NCBI GenBank assembly: GCA_964016985.1
Contig: OZ024836.1
Location: 42,466,803 to 42,530,802, forward strand
Length of the DNA stretch: 64,000 bases
Reading direction: 5' to 3'
Source of the DNA: Anodontia alba
Lineage: Eukaryota; Mollusca; Bivalvia; Lucinida; Lucinidae
Shown: piece by piece, positions 22,741 to 35,029 of the stretch
Numbering within the stretch: position 1 is the first letter of the stretch
Layout: every line of letters begins with the position of its first letter
Program-made: the position numbers and the translations under genes
The notes under the pieces: model-generated
What the model saw: the letters and a program-made list of their open reading frames with translations, nothing else
What the model was told of the DNA's origin: nothing
Database searches by the model: none

Positions 22741-23065
22741 CATACCTGAAATGTCCGCAAAGAAGATCATATTCCGCATGGAAAATTGCGGAAATTTACC
22801 TGCGGAGGTTTGCGGAGTATTGGAACACTTTGTCCATAAGTCTACGCAAGCTGGAAATTTTTTCTGTGCGGACGTCTGCAATATTTCCATATGCAGGTCT
22901 GCAGTTGTCCACAGAGAGGTCTGCGGACATCAGTGTGGACATCTTTGCAGACATCTATGCGGACATCCGCATGGATGGGTGCGGACGTCCGCATGGATGG
23001 GTGCAGATGTCTGCGGAAGTCTGCATGGACGGGTGCGGACATCCGCAGGGCCAAAGGGTCTATTA
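22741..23065. repeat. Cluster of TGCGGACRTCCGCA palindromes, part 1
   Basis: Perfect 14-bp palindromes TGCGGACATCCGCA (22958-22971, 23034-23047) and TGCGGACGTCCGCA (22980-22993), with many one- or two-base variants, connected by GCATGGATGGG spacers. Overlapping frames on both strands are open only because stops are rare in the motif. Confidence 0.75.
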
Positions 23066-23924
23066 GAGTTGCTGCCCCTGCTGTGTAATAACCTGTTGAT
23101 CATATGTGGTATTACATGATCATATACAGTATGACTTAGTTTTCAATGTTTTCTCCACATTATTATTCGTTATGCAAAAACTATAGCTGTTCAGAAAATT
23201 AGAATGTGCAATTAAGATTTTCTGCTGAAGACATCTCTGACTTCATGTAATAATTAGTCGTTAATAAAACTTAACAGAATTTCCAAGCAAATACAACTGA
23301 TCATTTTGTATGTGGTTCGAGTTACTGGGAAGGGTCCCAAAATTTGAATATTGATGCAGTACAATTAAGATTTGGTGCAGTTAAAGTTTGGTTGAATAAG
23401 AAAGATTTGGTATATTATAGCCAGTGTGCGTATTATAGCAACTTGCATTTAAGTCAAAATAGCTGAATGAATACATTGAAACTGTAACAATAATAAAGCA
23501 GGATATTCTACCATTAGTCTTCTTTAATAATGTACCATGTTATCAGTCAATGTCTTTTACAAGTAGTGAGTTTATTTTTACAAATAAGAAAAAAAAAAAA
23601 AAAAAAAAAAAAACTAACTTTGCTTTCAAAATATATCCTGACTGCCACAGTGTTTGGAATCCTAATTTCAAATTTTATAGAGTATTGATACATTTAGTGC
23701 AATTTATGTAACAGAGTCAAAACAGTTTTACATTTGAGTATCATAACACTTTTCTGGTAAATTAATTTGAACCAAATAAAAGTGCAGGCCTGAATATCAT
23801 TACTGTTGGTTAATTGTTTACATTTTAAAATGGTACTATTTTGTGTGTGTGTAAGGTTACTGTGTGTACATTGCCTGACATACTTACCCATTTATTGTTC
23901 AAAATGTGTATGACGATATTTCAG
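23066..23924. other. Intron sequence between the two palindrome clusters
   Basis: AT-rich with a poly-A run of about 30 at 23588. No gene or known repeat recognised. Confidence 0.4.
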
Positions 23925-24280
23925 ATGTCCGCAAGAATTTGTGCAGACATATGCAGTTTACTTCAATGCCTAATCTTTTCTAAGTCCAAAATGTCCGCAA
24001 AAGTCCGCAGCGAAAAAAAACAAAGTCAGAATTTTACGCAAGCTTTTGCGGACGTCCGCAGGCTTACTTGCGTAGAGCTGCGGACGTCCGCAAAAAGATA
24101 GCCCCAGCTGATATGGAAAAATGTCCACAAAAGTCCGCAGGCTTTGACAAAGGCACGGACATCTGCGGATTTGTAGCAGACATCTGCGGACATACCCAAC
24201 TTCCGCAATGATTTACGCAAATGTACGCGGAAGTCCCCATATGTCCGCAGCATATGCCAGACCTGTTGCGGACATTGAAG
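23925..24280. repeat. Cluster of TGCGGACRTCCGCA palindromes, part 2
   Basis: Palindromes at 24047-24060 and 24079-24092, and repeated TGTCCGCAAAAGTCCGCAG (near 23990 and 24121, about 133 bp apart). Short open frames on both strands are by-products. Confidence 0.72.
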
Positions 24281-24336
24281 GTACGGGAGGAGAGCTTATC
24301 CCACCCACCATCCCTGGCAGCACCACATTATTTATT

Positions 24337-27155
24337 AGCTCACCTGAGCACGAAGTGCTCATGGTGAGCTATTATGGTCAGTCAATGTCCGTCATGCGGC
24401 GTCTGCCATGCGGCATCAACAATTGCTTTAAAAGCCTACTCCTCCTACACCCCTGGGCCAATTGACTTGATACTTGGTAGGAAGCATCAGGGTGACTTGT
24501 ACATCAAAAATAGCTAAAATCATTGCAATCAGAAATCCAAGATGGCGGCCATCTTGAAAATTTATTTTTTGCTTCTTCTTCTGAACCAAAAGGTAGGATA
24601 GTATCAGGGTGACTTGTAGATCAAAAGTAGCTAAAATTGTTCCGATCAGAAATCCAAGATGGCAGCCATGGCTGCCATCTGGAAAATCTATTTTTCGCTT
24701 CTTCTCCTGAACCGAAAAGCCAATTGACACCAAACTTGGTAGGAAGCATCGGGGTGACTTGTAAATCAAAAATAGCTAAAATCGTTCTGATCGGAAATCC
24801 AAGATGGCCTTCACGGAAATATATTTTTCGCTTCTTCTCCTAAACCAAAAAGCCAGTTGACTCTAAACTTGGTAGGAAGCATCAGGGTGACTTATAGATC
24901 AAAAATAGTTAAAATTGTTCCGATCGGAAATCCAAGATGGCCACTATGGCGGCCATCTTGAAAATCTATTTTTCGCTGCTCCTGAACTGATAGGCTTATT
25001 GACTGTAAACTTAGTAGGAAGCATTGGGGTTACTAGTAGATCAAAAAAAAATAAATCATCCTATCGGAAATCCAAGATGGCTGCCATGGTGGCCATCTTG
25101 AAAATCTATTTTTCGCTTCGTCTCCTGAACTGAAAGGCCAATTGACTCAAAACTTGGAAGGAAGCATCGCTTTGACTTGTAGATCAAAAACAGCTAAAAT
25201 CGTTCCGATCGGAAATCCAAGATGGCTGCCATGATCGCCATCTTGAAAATCTGTTTTTCCCTTCTTCTCCTAAACTGAAAAGCCAGTTGACTGGAAACTT
25301 AGTAGGAAGCATCGTGGTGACTTATAGGTCAAAAGTAGCTAAAATCTTTCTGATCGGAAATCCAAGATGCATGGCTGCCATCTGGAAAATCTATTTTTTG
25401 CTTCTTCTCCTGAACCGAAAAGCCAATTGACACCAAACTTGGTAGGAAGCATCGGGATGACTTGTAAATCAAAAATAGCTAAAATCGTTCTGATCGGAAA
25501 TCCAAGATGGCCGTCACGGAAATATATTTTTCGCTTCTTCTCCTAAACCAAAAAGCCAGTTGACTCTAAACTTGGTAGGAAGCATCAGGGTGACTTATAG
25601 ATCAAAAATAGTTAAAATTGTTCCGATCGGAAATCCAAGATGGCCACCATGGCGGCCATCTTGAAAATCTATTTTTCGCTGCTCCTGAACTGATAGGCTT
25701 ATTGACTGTAAACTAAGTAGGAAGCATTGGGGTTACTAGTAGATAAAAAAAAAATAAAATCATCCTGATCGGAAATCCAAGATGGCTGCCATGGTGGTCA
25801 TCTTGAAAATCTATTTTTCGCTTCTTCTCCTGAACTGAAAGGCCAATTGACTCGAAACTTGGAAGGAAGCATCGGGGTGACTTGTAGATCAAAAACAGCT
25901 AAAATCGTTCCGATCGGAAATCCAAGATGGCTGCCATGATCGCCATCTTGAAAATCTATTTTTCCCTTCTTCTCCAAAACTGAAAAGCCAGTTGACTGGA
26001 AACTTGGTAGGAAGCATCGTGGTGACTTATAGGTCAAAAATAGCTAAAATCTTTCTGATCAGAAATCCAAGATGGCCGCAATGGCGGCCATCTTAAAAAG
26101 TCTATTTTTCGCTTCTTCTCCTAAACCCAAAGGCTTATTGACTTGAAACTTGGTAGGAAGCATCCGGGTGACTTATAGATAAAAAATAGCGGAAATCATC
26201 CCTATTGGAAATCCAAGATGGCCGCCATCTATTCTTCGCTTCTTCTCCTGAAGTGAAGGGCCAACTGACTCTAAACTTTGTAGGAAGCATTTGGGTGACT
26301 TGTAGATCAAAAATAGCTAAAATGGTTTCGATTGGAAATCCAAGATGGCCACCATGGCAGCTATCTTGAAAATCAATTTTTTTACATAGACTTATATAGG
26401 ATGGCCCAATTCTGAGTATTGAAGCAGAAAAGAAAAATGCCATAGATTATCATTACCCATGCCCATGACTTTAAGGTCTACGAAACACAGAGTTTTTGTG
26501 TCATAACTTTTATGTTAAAATATTTAGAGAGCTCATACTTTTCTAACAAAATGATGTATTCAATTAATATATGGTATGATGTTAGATATCAGTCCAAAGT
26601 ATCCAAATTCCCCTCCATTTGTTTGTTTATTCATTCATCAGTCTGTTCATCAGGCCTTCAAAAGCCATGAGAGGGGCTGATTTTCCATAAAAGTTAACAT
26701 GCATACATTGCAACTTTTGCTTTAAAAGACTTCTCTGCTGACACTGCTGGACGGATTTTTCAATAATTTCACAAGAATGTTCCTTGGGTGATCCTCTACC
26801 AAAATTGCTCAAACTGTCCTGCTCTGCTGAACAAGATGGCCACCAGAGCTAAAAATAAAAGAAAAAAACGAAGGCACCATGGGATCTTGCTTTTGTCAAG
26901 CACCCGCCCCCCATTCCCCCAGGCCTATAATACTGTACAAGCCAACATGCTTTTATCTGTGCCAAGCACCATCACATTCCTCCAAAGGCCTGTATAACAC
27001 AGTTCTTAAACCTCCAGCCTGTCATCTGAAAACATTCATTTTCAACAAATTTTAAACATACATGGTCCTATAAAGAGAAACCATAGTCTTTTAGAATATA
27101 CTAGAGACAATGACACTCAGGTGAGGGAATTAAGGTCCTCTGGGCCCTCTTGTTT
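24337..27155 (+). mobile_element. AGCTCACC element, copy B
   Basis: The same design as copy A: AGCTCACCTGAGCACGAAGTGCTCATGGTGAGCT start, about 13 units of 145 bp rich in AAGATGGC/GCCATCTT, then a unique 3' part and CTCAGGTGAGGGAATTAAGG with hairpin GGTCCTCTGGGCC and CTCTTGTTT. Within it, blocks near 24640-25250 and 25370-25970 are nearly identical, a recent internal duplication of several units. Confidence 0.83.
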
Positions 27156-27254
27156 AATGGTGTTGTAGACAATTTTAATATACTGTATATATTATGTCCA
27201 TATATATGTAAATAGTCTTATTACATTGGGGTTGTTCACTGAGACCAGTCCGCC

Positions 27255-27590
27255 CAGATGGCCTTCTTCTCTACCCCCCCCCCCCCCACCCCACCCCATC
27301 CCCACCAAGAAACTGGATTCACACAGTCTGAAATATGGAACACAATTTGGGCATCTGTCTCTTAGTTAACTTCATGTGTGGGATCAGACCACCTTGCAGG
27401 ACTGCTGTCTGTTATCAATCTGTGTGCCATATTGTTGGGGAGTTAGGAAGTCGAGCAGCCTGACATCACTTAATCATTCACGAAGGTCAAGTGAGTAGCC
27501 CCCAGGAAAAGAGCCAAATATTTTTATAATTTTTTTATGTTATATAATAAACATGGAACAGCCATATTCTTATGTTTTGTATAAACAGAA
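27255..27590 (+). repeat. Dispersed repeat, second copy of the 22100 repeat
   Basis: Closely matches 22100-22440 with a longer C run at its start (27275-27300). Direct orientation, 5.1 kb apart. Confidence 0.7.
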
Positions 27591-27714
27591 AATAGGGTTG
27601 GGAGACAATTTGCATGAAATGTCAACTCTCATTTTGTGGGAGTAATAAGAAAAATAATTCAGACTGCTGTCCTTTGAAAATTTTACCCAGCATGTTACCA
27701 TATTTACTCATAAG

Positions 27715-27910
27715 TATTGAGTACACAAGTCTGAACAAACAGTGCAGACTGTAATCAGACACTGCAGAACGCAACATCTGATCAGAGTCTCTGTTTGCCA
27801 CTCATCCAGCAGTTTTTAGACTCATCAGTAGGAAGTAAAATGAACTTGTTCAAGTTTTAGTACAAGTGCAGTAAGAAGGTTAGGTGTCTCAATAGTTAGG
27901 GTAAATATGG
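27715..27910. repeat. Foldback family repeat (GATCAG...GTTTGCC), copy
   Basis: Contains GCAACATCTGATCAGAGTC, CTGTTTGCCACTCATCCAGC and AGTTAGGGTAAATATGGTAA. Other copies or parts: 34590-34690, 35030-35165, 41345-41480, 42510-42735, 63395-63590. Confidence 0.6.
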
Positions 27911-28584
27911 TAAGTTTAACTTTTTATTTGCTTTAGGATTACCTACGGTAAGTGTTGAGCCTTGTAAGGTTTAAAAAAAAAAACAATGAAAAACAAAATA
28001 TTTTTTGGGTAGGGCCTTTCTCAGTGAGTGTTAGCTCTCTCACTGCCACAGGCGATAATAGTAGGCTTTTGCACACAGCGGAGATCCAGGTGAGACAGGT
28101 TCTAATGAGCCATCTCATCACAATCTACACTGTTTGACATTTAGTCTTTCAACTTTACATATAAACTTTTTTCCAATGGATAGTTTGTTTAAAAAAAAAA
28201 CAAAGCAGATGACAAATGCTGTCTGATATTTGGCGCCGAAAGAGTTACAGTGGATTCAGTGGGAATATTTATATTTTATGTATCATGACCACATGTCTGT
28301 TGGTGTCATAATGCTATATTGAAATCTTAATTATATTTGTGTAATAAAACTTGGTTGCAGCATGTAGTGTTAAGGCATTACATCCTTAACAGCACATTTA
28401 TTAATGGCAAAACTGTGGCATAACAAATCAAAAACAAGTCATATAATAAAGAGAACCTTACTTTCATATTCCCTTTATATATTTATCAAAGTCATTCAAT
28501 AATTTCTATCTTTTGCCTGCCAGGTTTCACAGAAAAGTATTTATCAAACTGGAAACATCAGTTAAGTTTTCTGCTATGCTTTAC
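27911..28584. other. Intron sequence, nothing recognised
   Basis: AT-rich intron. Overlapping open frames near 27940-28137 on both strands have no motif. Confidence 0.4.
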
Positions 28585-28870
28585 AAGGGACAAAATTTTG
28601 TGACTTCCTGTTGGCTTTCTTGCACACCAAGTCCCTACTGGAAAGGGTCTACTCGAAAAGGAAAGAATTTGCTGCCAATGGAGTGGTCTACTCAAAAAGG
28701 AAAGATTTTGCTCCAGGAAAGAATTTGCACCCCTTGGAAACAAATTCTTTCTTTTTAGTGTAGAATTCTTTTCAGAAGGAAAGGGCCTACTGTAAAATGG
28801 AAGTTTAGTTGCAAATTCTTTCTTTTTCTACTAGATCCCTTTTCAAAAGGGGACAAAAACAATTAGTTAC
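28585..28870. repeat. Palindromic AAGGAAAGAATTTGC repeat
   Basis: Successive AAAGGAAAGAATTTGC and CAAATTCTTTCTTTT blocks around CACCAAGTCCCTACTGG. Same family as 8410-8555 and 39625-39760. Confidence 0.5.
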
Positions 28871-29884
28871 TGTCCATGAAGATGTCCCATTAATAAATAA
28901 TATGATTTAAACACTAATGTAAGATCCACTAATGTAAGATCTGCTACAGGTTTAAGAAAGCTCGGCGGAAAGGTCTGGACATAACAAAACTGTAAGTTCT
29001 ATACATTATACTATAGAAGCCGATAAAAAAGTCTCAACTTGGGCCCCTGCTGTTTGTAAGTAGGAAAATAATTGGTTTTCATAAAGTGGTCTCCATTTAA
29101 GCCCAATTGATTAGCGTAATAGGAGAGTTTGTGGCACGGCTAATATACTATAAATAAAACAAGTCTTGTGCATGTGCGGAGCGGTCACAAAAAAGTAGGA
29201 CAAGAAAACAATGGAGAATGAAGAGAATCTACAGATCAGCTTATGCTAAAAACAAACTAACAGTTTCGTTGCGATTCAGTCAAACGTGATTTTTCTTTTT
29301 CATTGAGTTTCTCCGCAAACATATTTTTCTTGGGACAATTAATCAGAAAAGTTATTGTTAAATTTTTCCGCAACTTGGGTAATTACCTATGCGGTAGGAA
29401 GCAATACTCAGATAAATTTAAGAGAAATATGTTTGTCAAAACTGATTTTTAAATTAGCAAAATTGTACATGTGAATAAAATTACACTATATATATGTGTG
29501 TTTGGGGGTGGGGGAGGGGGGGGGGGATGCATGCGTGTGTGTGCATGCATGTGTCATCAACAAGATAGGACATAATGTACATGCATAACGTTATAAAAAT
29601 AACAGTTGCTACATTTCTAATAAACAAATAATGTAAATATGGCAAAGACTCAGGATAACCAGTGGGTTTGTTAATGTTTACTTGGGAAACTCACAAGCTA
29701 AGCTGCATCTTCCCGGCTAGCCTGTGCCTTTCTTGTTAACAGTTCAAAAGGTCACGCACAAATCAGGGCTGCGATAAGCAGTGCAAAACACCTGCGAACA
29801 TATTTTCCTTGGGCAGTCATCTGTAGATACGGAAATCTGAAAAAATAAAACAAAAAAAAAAACATACACACATTTCCGATTGAT
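28871..29884. other. Intron sequence with G/GT-rich microsatellite
   Basis: A GTGTGTTTGGGGGTGGGGG tract with CATGCATG steps near 29498-29555. No gene supported; a possible tiny exon at 28957-28991 was rejected on phase. Confidence 0.4.
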
Positions 29885-32714
29885 GAGGGTCTGGATGGGG
29901 CTTATTGACTACTCATTAATGACCTTATTTTTAGCTCACCTGAGCTATGCTCAGGATGAGCTATTGTGATCACTTTTCGTCCGTCTTCAGTGTGTCCGTC
30001 CATTAACATTTTCAAACGACTTCTCCTCTGAAGCCGCTGTACCAATTTTGCTCAAATTTCATGTAGACCTCCTTAGGTTGGGGGAACAAAAGATGGCTAA
30101 AATGGTTGCGGTCCATTGACCAAGATGGCCGCCATGCCCATATATGGTAAAAACCTTTAAAAATCTTCTTCTCCAAAACCGAGGATGCCTTGGGGCTGAA
30201 TCTTTGCACAATTCATTTGGGACGAGAGGTCTACCAAAGTTGCTAAAATAATTGTTGTACATTGACGTTTGACCTTTTTATGGTTAGGTCAAGTTTGCTT
30301 CCCTATGTATTTGTATGGGCACCATACATTTGTATGGGAAAAATGTTGAGAATTTCAAACGACTTCTCCTCTGAACCCGCTGAGCCAGTTTTGCTCAAAT
30401 TTTATATGGAGCCTCCTTAGGTTGGGGGAACGAAAGATTGCAAAAATGGTCGCAGTCCGTTAACCAAGATGGCCACCATGCCCATATATGGTAAAAACCT
30501 TTGAAAATCTTCTTCTCCAGAACCCCCGAGGATGCCTTGGGACTTAATCTTTGCACATATCATCAGGGATGAGAGGTCTACCAAAGTTGCTTAAATAATT
30601 GTTGTACATTGAAGTTTGACCCTTTTACGGCGAGGTCACGTTTGCTTCCCTATGCATTTGTATGGGCACCATACATTTGTATGGGAAAAATGTTGAGAAT
30701 TTCAAACGACTTCTCCTCTGAAGCCTCTGGGCCAATGTTGTTCAAATTTCAAATGGCGCCTCCTTAGGTTGGGGGAACGAAAGATTGCTAAAATGGTTGC
30801 GGTCCATTGACCAAGATGGCCGCCATGCCTATATATGGTAAAAACCTTTAAAAATCTTCTTCTCCAGAACAGAGGATGCCTTGGTGCTGAATCTTTGCAC
30901 AAGTCATCAGGAAGGGGAGGTCTACCAAAGTTGCTAAAATGATGGTTGTACATTGATGTTTGACCTTTTTACGGTGAGGTCAACTTTGCTTCCCTGTGCA
31001 TTTGTATGGGCACCATTTGTATGGGCACCATACATTTGTATGGGAAAAATGTTGAGAATGTCAAACGACTTCTCCTCTGAAGCCTCTTGGCCAGTATTGC
31101 TCAAATTTTATGTGAAACCTCCTTAGATTGGGGGAAAGAAAGATTGCTAAAATGGTCGCAGTCCATTGACTAAGGTGGCTGCCATGCCCATATATGGTAA
31201 AAACCTTCTAAAATCTTCTTCTCCAGAACCAAATAAGCCCTGGGGCCTTATCTTTGCACAAATCCTCGGTGACAGGAGATCTACCAAAGTGCTAAAATGA
31301 TTTTCCTACATTGACGTTTGACCTTTTTACGGCAAGGTCAAATTTGCTTCCCCATGCATTTGTATGTGCCCTATACATGATATGGGAAAAATGTTGATAA
31401 TTCATATTTTGGACATCTCCTCTATAATCCAGTTGAATCGAAACTTGATGATGAGCATTAGGGCACTTATGAGACACAAAATAGCTAAATGGGCCGATAG
31501 AAAATCCAAGATGGCCACCGCATCTTGAAAATCAATTTTTGACATCTCTTGTCAGACCATAGATCCCTTTGAGCTGAAACTTGCTGTTTAGCAACAGGAT
31601 GACTTCTGGATCGAACAGCGAAAAGTGTGTCGATCAAAAATCCAAGATGGCCGCAATGCTTCTGCACCATTGAACAAAATGGCCGCCTGAGCTAAAAAAT
31701 ATAAAATCTTCAAATGACATCTCGTCCTTGGCCAGTGGCCTGATTTCAAAATATTTGCACAGAAGTGTTCCACCAATGGCCCTCAACCAAAGGTACTAAA
31801 ATGGCTCCGCTTGGTTGAACAAAATGGTGGCCAGAGCTAAAAATAGAAAAACCTTTAAAAGACATCTCCGCGGCCAGTGTCCTGATGTCAAAGTAATTTC
31901 AAAGAAATGTTCCTCTTATAGCCCTTTACCAAAATTGCTAAAAAAGTTCTGCTCAGCTGAAGAATATGGCAGCCAGAGCTGAAAATAGAAAAGAAAACCT
32001 TTAAACATCTCCTCCTTGGCCAGTGGCCTGATTTCAAAATGATTTCACAGAAATGTTCCTCTTATCCCCTTTACCAAAATTGCCCAAATGGTTCTGCTCT
32101 GCAGAACAAAATGGTCACCAGAGCTAAAAATCAAAACACTTTTAAACGATATCTCAGTGGCCAGTGGCAAGATTTCAAAATAATTTGACATCAGTGTTCC
32201 CCTTATGCCTCTTTGCCAAAATTGCTAAAATGGTTCTGCTCTGCTGAACAAAATGGTTGCCAGAGCTAAAAATAGAAAAAAAAAACCTTTAAAGACAGGA
32301 TAAGTAGGTGAACCAAATGACTTCTGAAAAATATCTGAACTTTTTTTTAATGGCGTTTTGAAAATTTCAGCATTTTAACCTTGTAAGCAAGATATCTCAA
32401 AAACTGTTTAAGCCATTGCCTTGTCATGTTTCAATATTTGACAGTACTGGAAAAATTTTGCATGCCATCTGCATATCTGCAGTGGCGGTTTCACTCAGGT
32501 GAGCGAGTTGTGGCGCATGGGCCTCTTGTTTCTTGACTACTGAGTTTTGGCCTAAAATTTTAGTGACTACTGATTTTTATGATGTAGAATTTAACGATTA
32601 AGCCCAAAAAATCCAAAATATGCTGATTTTTGTGAAAATAGCTTTACCGATTACTGATTAAAGGGCTAAGATTTTAATGATAAGTGATTTTGGTACCCCA
32701 CAATCCAGACCCTC
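29885..32714. mobile_element. Small GAGGGTCTGGAT element split by AGCTCACC copy C
   Basis: The ends GAGGGTCTGGAT (29885-) and ATCCAGACCCTC (-32714) are perfect inverted repeats, flanked by ATTGAT on both sides (29879-29884, 32715-32720). The element itself is about 230 bp (29885-29932 plus 32530-32714); the rest is copy C inserted into it. Its interior has GACTACTGATTTTTA and TACCGATTACTGATTA motifs. Confidence 0.75.
29933..32530 (+). mobile_element. AGCTCACC element, copy C
   Basis: The 5' hairpin is AGCTCACCTGAGC TAT GCTCAGGATGAGCT, followed by GTCCGTC. Several units of about 330 bp follow with GGTTGGGGGAACGAAAG, CAAGATGGCCGCCATGCCC and TATGTATTTGTATGGGCACC, then shorter units with AACAAAATGGC. 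The end is CACTCAGGTGAGCGAGTTGTGG...GGGCCTCTTGTTT. The core differs from copies A and B while the ends are conserved. Confidence 0.82.
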
Positions 32715-32720
32715 ATTGAT

Positions 32721-34177
32721 TTGCATTTCTGATTGCGCTACCAGAACGTAAAGGAAAAAAGGGGTCTGTTCATAGTATAATTATTTTCAGCATGAGAAAA
32801 ATACCCACCCATCGCACAAAGCAACCTGAAAAAATGGTCCCTATATCATTTTAGAACAGCGAAGGCTCAGATCATCCTGCGCATCCGGGTAATCTGAGTA
32901 GGGCCTTTGCTATCAGGGCAGTGAAGGCCTTAATCAGACTGCATGGATGTACTAAATAATCAAGAGTTTTGCTCTCCCAATATTGTATATGGGTCATTCT
33001 TTTTAAGACACAAACAAACAAAATCGTGTCGGCTTTAATGGCATGAGAAAAATACATGTGCGCCGCAATGTCAGAAAACCCCATAGTTGCAAGAGAGTGA
33101 ATATCAAAATGAGCATGTGCATCTGCACAGTCCATGTGTTGCTGGCCACATGTTTCCTTGATTCGAAATTGACGGTTTTATATGTCTCAGCAGTCATGTA
33201 GCATATTTCTTAGATGGACTTGTCTCCTTAAACATGGAATCGCCATGACAGATGAATGAACGGAGCTTTTCTTTTAAAGAGACACCGAATATTTCGGGCT
33301 CTATAAAATCCAAACTACTTGGCTACGGTATGAATGGGAGACACTGTAGGCAATATGAACTACTGTTCTTTCGATTTGATCTAGATATACACTGTTCAGG
33401 CACGTCTGCCCGAATAATAGGGAAATATGGTCTTTTGTGACATCTATATTTTTAGTTATTTATTTTTCTATTGTTTTTATTATTATCCAGAGATAATTTT
33501 CTGCTTGATGACACAAAAGTGAAGCCCTTGCAAAATTTTAAGTGTAGTTTGATCTGGGTATTACATTGTTTCCACATTATTTGCAAATATATATAGGTGT
33601 TATCAACTTAATGGCAATATTGAATGTCCTACGTTTGGTTATATGTGTACTACGTAGTGCGCAACACATAAACTTGTGAATCATCAAAGAACTCTCTTAT
33701 TGGTATTGAACAGGATGACAACTGTTTGTTATGTAGTGAAGGAGCTGAATCAGCCAGTAATATAAAAAAAAAATAAAGTCTATTATCTCAAAAAGATGTA
33801 TCACCATATATAGTACTAGACAAGAGGGGTAGCAAGAAATTTTTTTTTTTTTTTCTTTTTTTTTTTTCTGTAAAATTGTGTAACCAGTGAGTACCCACAT
33901 GTTTTTGTAAAGATACAAGAAAAATATTGATAACTTGTTTGTAAAAGCATTTTACCCAGAGAGATATGACCATACCAAACAAGTACCCATTTGAAACTCT
34001 TTGGCAATGCACTTCTGATGAGTACACACAACATATGATTTCATGGAGAAACTTTTTAGTTGAAAAAAAAAAAATAAAACTCTTATCTGAAGCTATGATA
34101 CCACATAGCGTAACCCGAGTTTCCTCCTGCTGCAAGCTCATTTAGGTTTAAAACTTTTGTTCTTTTTTTTTAAACAG
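32721..34177. other. Intron sequence, no gene recognised
   Basis: AT-rich. A T-rich tract at 33839-33867, and at 33995-34055 a diverged copy of the half-palindrome seen at 20269 (CACTTCTGATGAGTACACAC). Open frames of 60-117 codons on the minus strand are low complexity. Confidence 0.4.
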
Positions 34178-34255
34178 ACATTAAAACTGGAGAGGAAGAG
34201 AAAAACCAGAAGAAAGAAGCAGAAAAATCCTCTGTTGACAAGAAAAAATTAAAAG
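34178..34255 (+). CDS. ZCWPW1: ZCWPW1-like gene, short Lys/Glu-rich exon
   Basis: A 78-bp exon, 3n long with phase 1 at both ends. It follows a strong T-rich acceptor (TTCTTTTTTTTTAAACAG) and ends AAAAG before GTAATA. It encodes 26 residues of alternating Lys and Glu (DIKTGEEEKNQKKEAEKSS), probably disordered or helical. It is separated from the previous exon by a 25.4-kb intron that holds most of the tandem-core repeats and the hairpin array. Splice sites and phase are good; homology cannot be judged for such biased sequence. Skipping it would keep the frame, so alternative use is possible. Confidence 0.68.
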
Positions 34256-34727
34256 GTAATATTAAGAGATAATTTCTTCCAATATTCCATGTTTCAAGCA
34301 TTGATTTCAGCTTGATACTTGAGCCATAGATATGGAGTTCTGCAAGCTATACAACAGTTCAAGTGTATCATTATTATTTTGATATAGTTGACTTTCTGGG
34401 GTTCTGTTGAAATGATTGTGATGTATCCTTTAATAGAACATATTGTGTTCTTCTTGAAAAAAACTAACAACAAAACAACAAACTGTCTTCACAATACCAT
34501 ACTTACACCTAACTCCTGACAATAATTGTCCTGACTTTTGAACAGCATCATTTTACTACCTGTTGATATGCTTTATAAACAGCTGGATGAGTTGCTCAGC
34601 AGCATCTCATCTACACTGTTTGCTCAGGCCTTTCTATTCTTATACTGTTTGCTCAGGCCTGTCTATTCTTGTACTTGGGTAAATATGGTAAACTGTTTAT
34701 CTGATGCATATTTTTTTATTAAATCAG

Positions 34728-34964
34728 GCACACCAGTCAAAGAAAAGATAAAGAAATTGAAGCAGATGAGGAAAGAACATGATCAATTAAGAAAGAAGAA
34801 AAATGTGGAAGAGTGTGTGAAACAGAAGAAAAGGAAGCAGGAAAAGAAAAGAGAAGAACAACATGTTCCAAAACCTGCAGAGAAGCAACAGCATGTTCCA
34901 AAATCCACCGAAAAGAAGCTAAATAAGAAAAAAAGAATGCAACAGAGAAAAGTAGCAAATGATG
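34728..34964 (+). CDS. ZCWPW1: ZCWPW1-like gene, Lys-rich coiled exon with QHVPK duplication
   Basis: A 237-bp exon, phase 1 at both ends, starting after TATTAAATCAG and ending GATG before GTACAG. It encodes about 79 residues dominated by Lys, Glu, Gln and Arg, beginning GTPVKEKIKKLKQMRKEHD and likely to form a charged helix or coiled coil. Two imperfect copies of QHVPKxxEK follow one another, a small internal duplication. A long Lys-rich segment before the CW finger fits ZCWPW1 better than the shorter ZCWPW2. The open frame extends upstream to 34538 and downstream to 35026, but those extensions leave the biased composition and run into intron, so I chose the splice sites. Confidence 0.78.
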
Positions 34965-35029
34965 GTACAGTATTTATGGGGCATTTAGACAGATGGGCCA
35001 GAGCAGAAAATGTAAACCCATATTAGACA

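Noticed and set aside
22686..23119. Three overlapping frames rich in Asp, Ala and Met with TSAWMGADV
   Set aside because: The TGCGGAC palindrome is open in all frames and both strands; there is no sign of selection on protein.
28957..28991. Possible micro-exon (AAAGCTCGGCGG... before GTAAGT)
   Set aside because: It has a good donor, but the only phase-compatible acceptor creates a stop and the other gives a length that is not 3n, so it cannot join the neighbouring exons.
34538..35026. Single 162-codon gene including flanks of the Lys-rich exon
   Set aside because: The first 63 and last 20 codons lie in intron-like sequence and a foldback repeat; splice sites bound the biased part.
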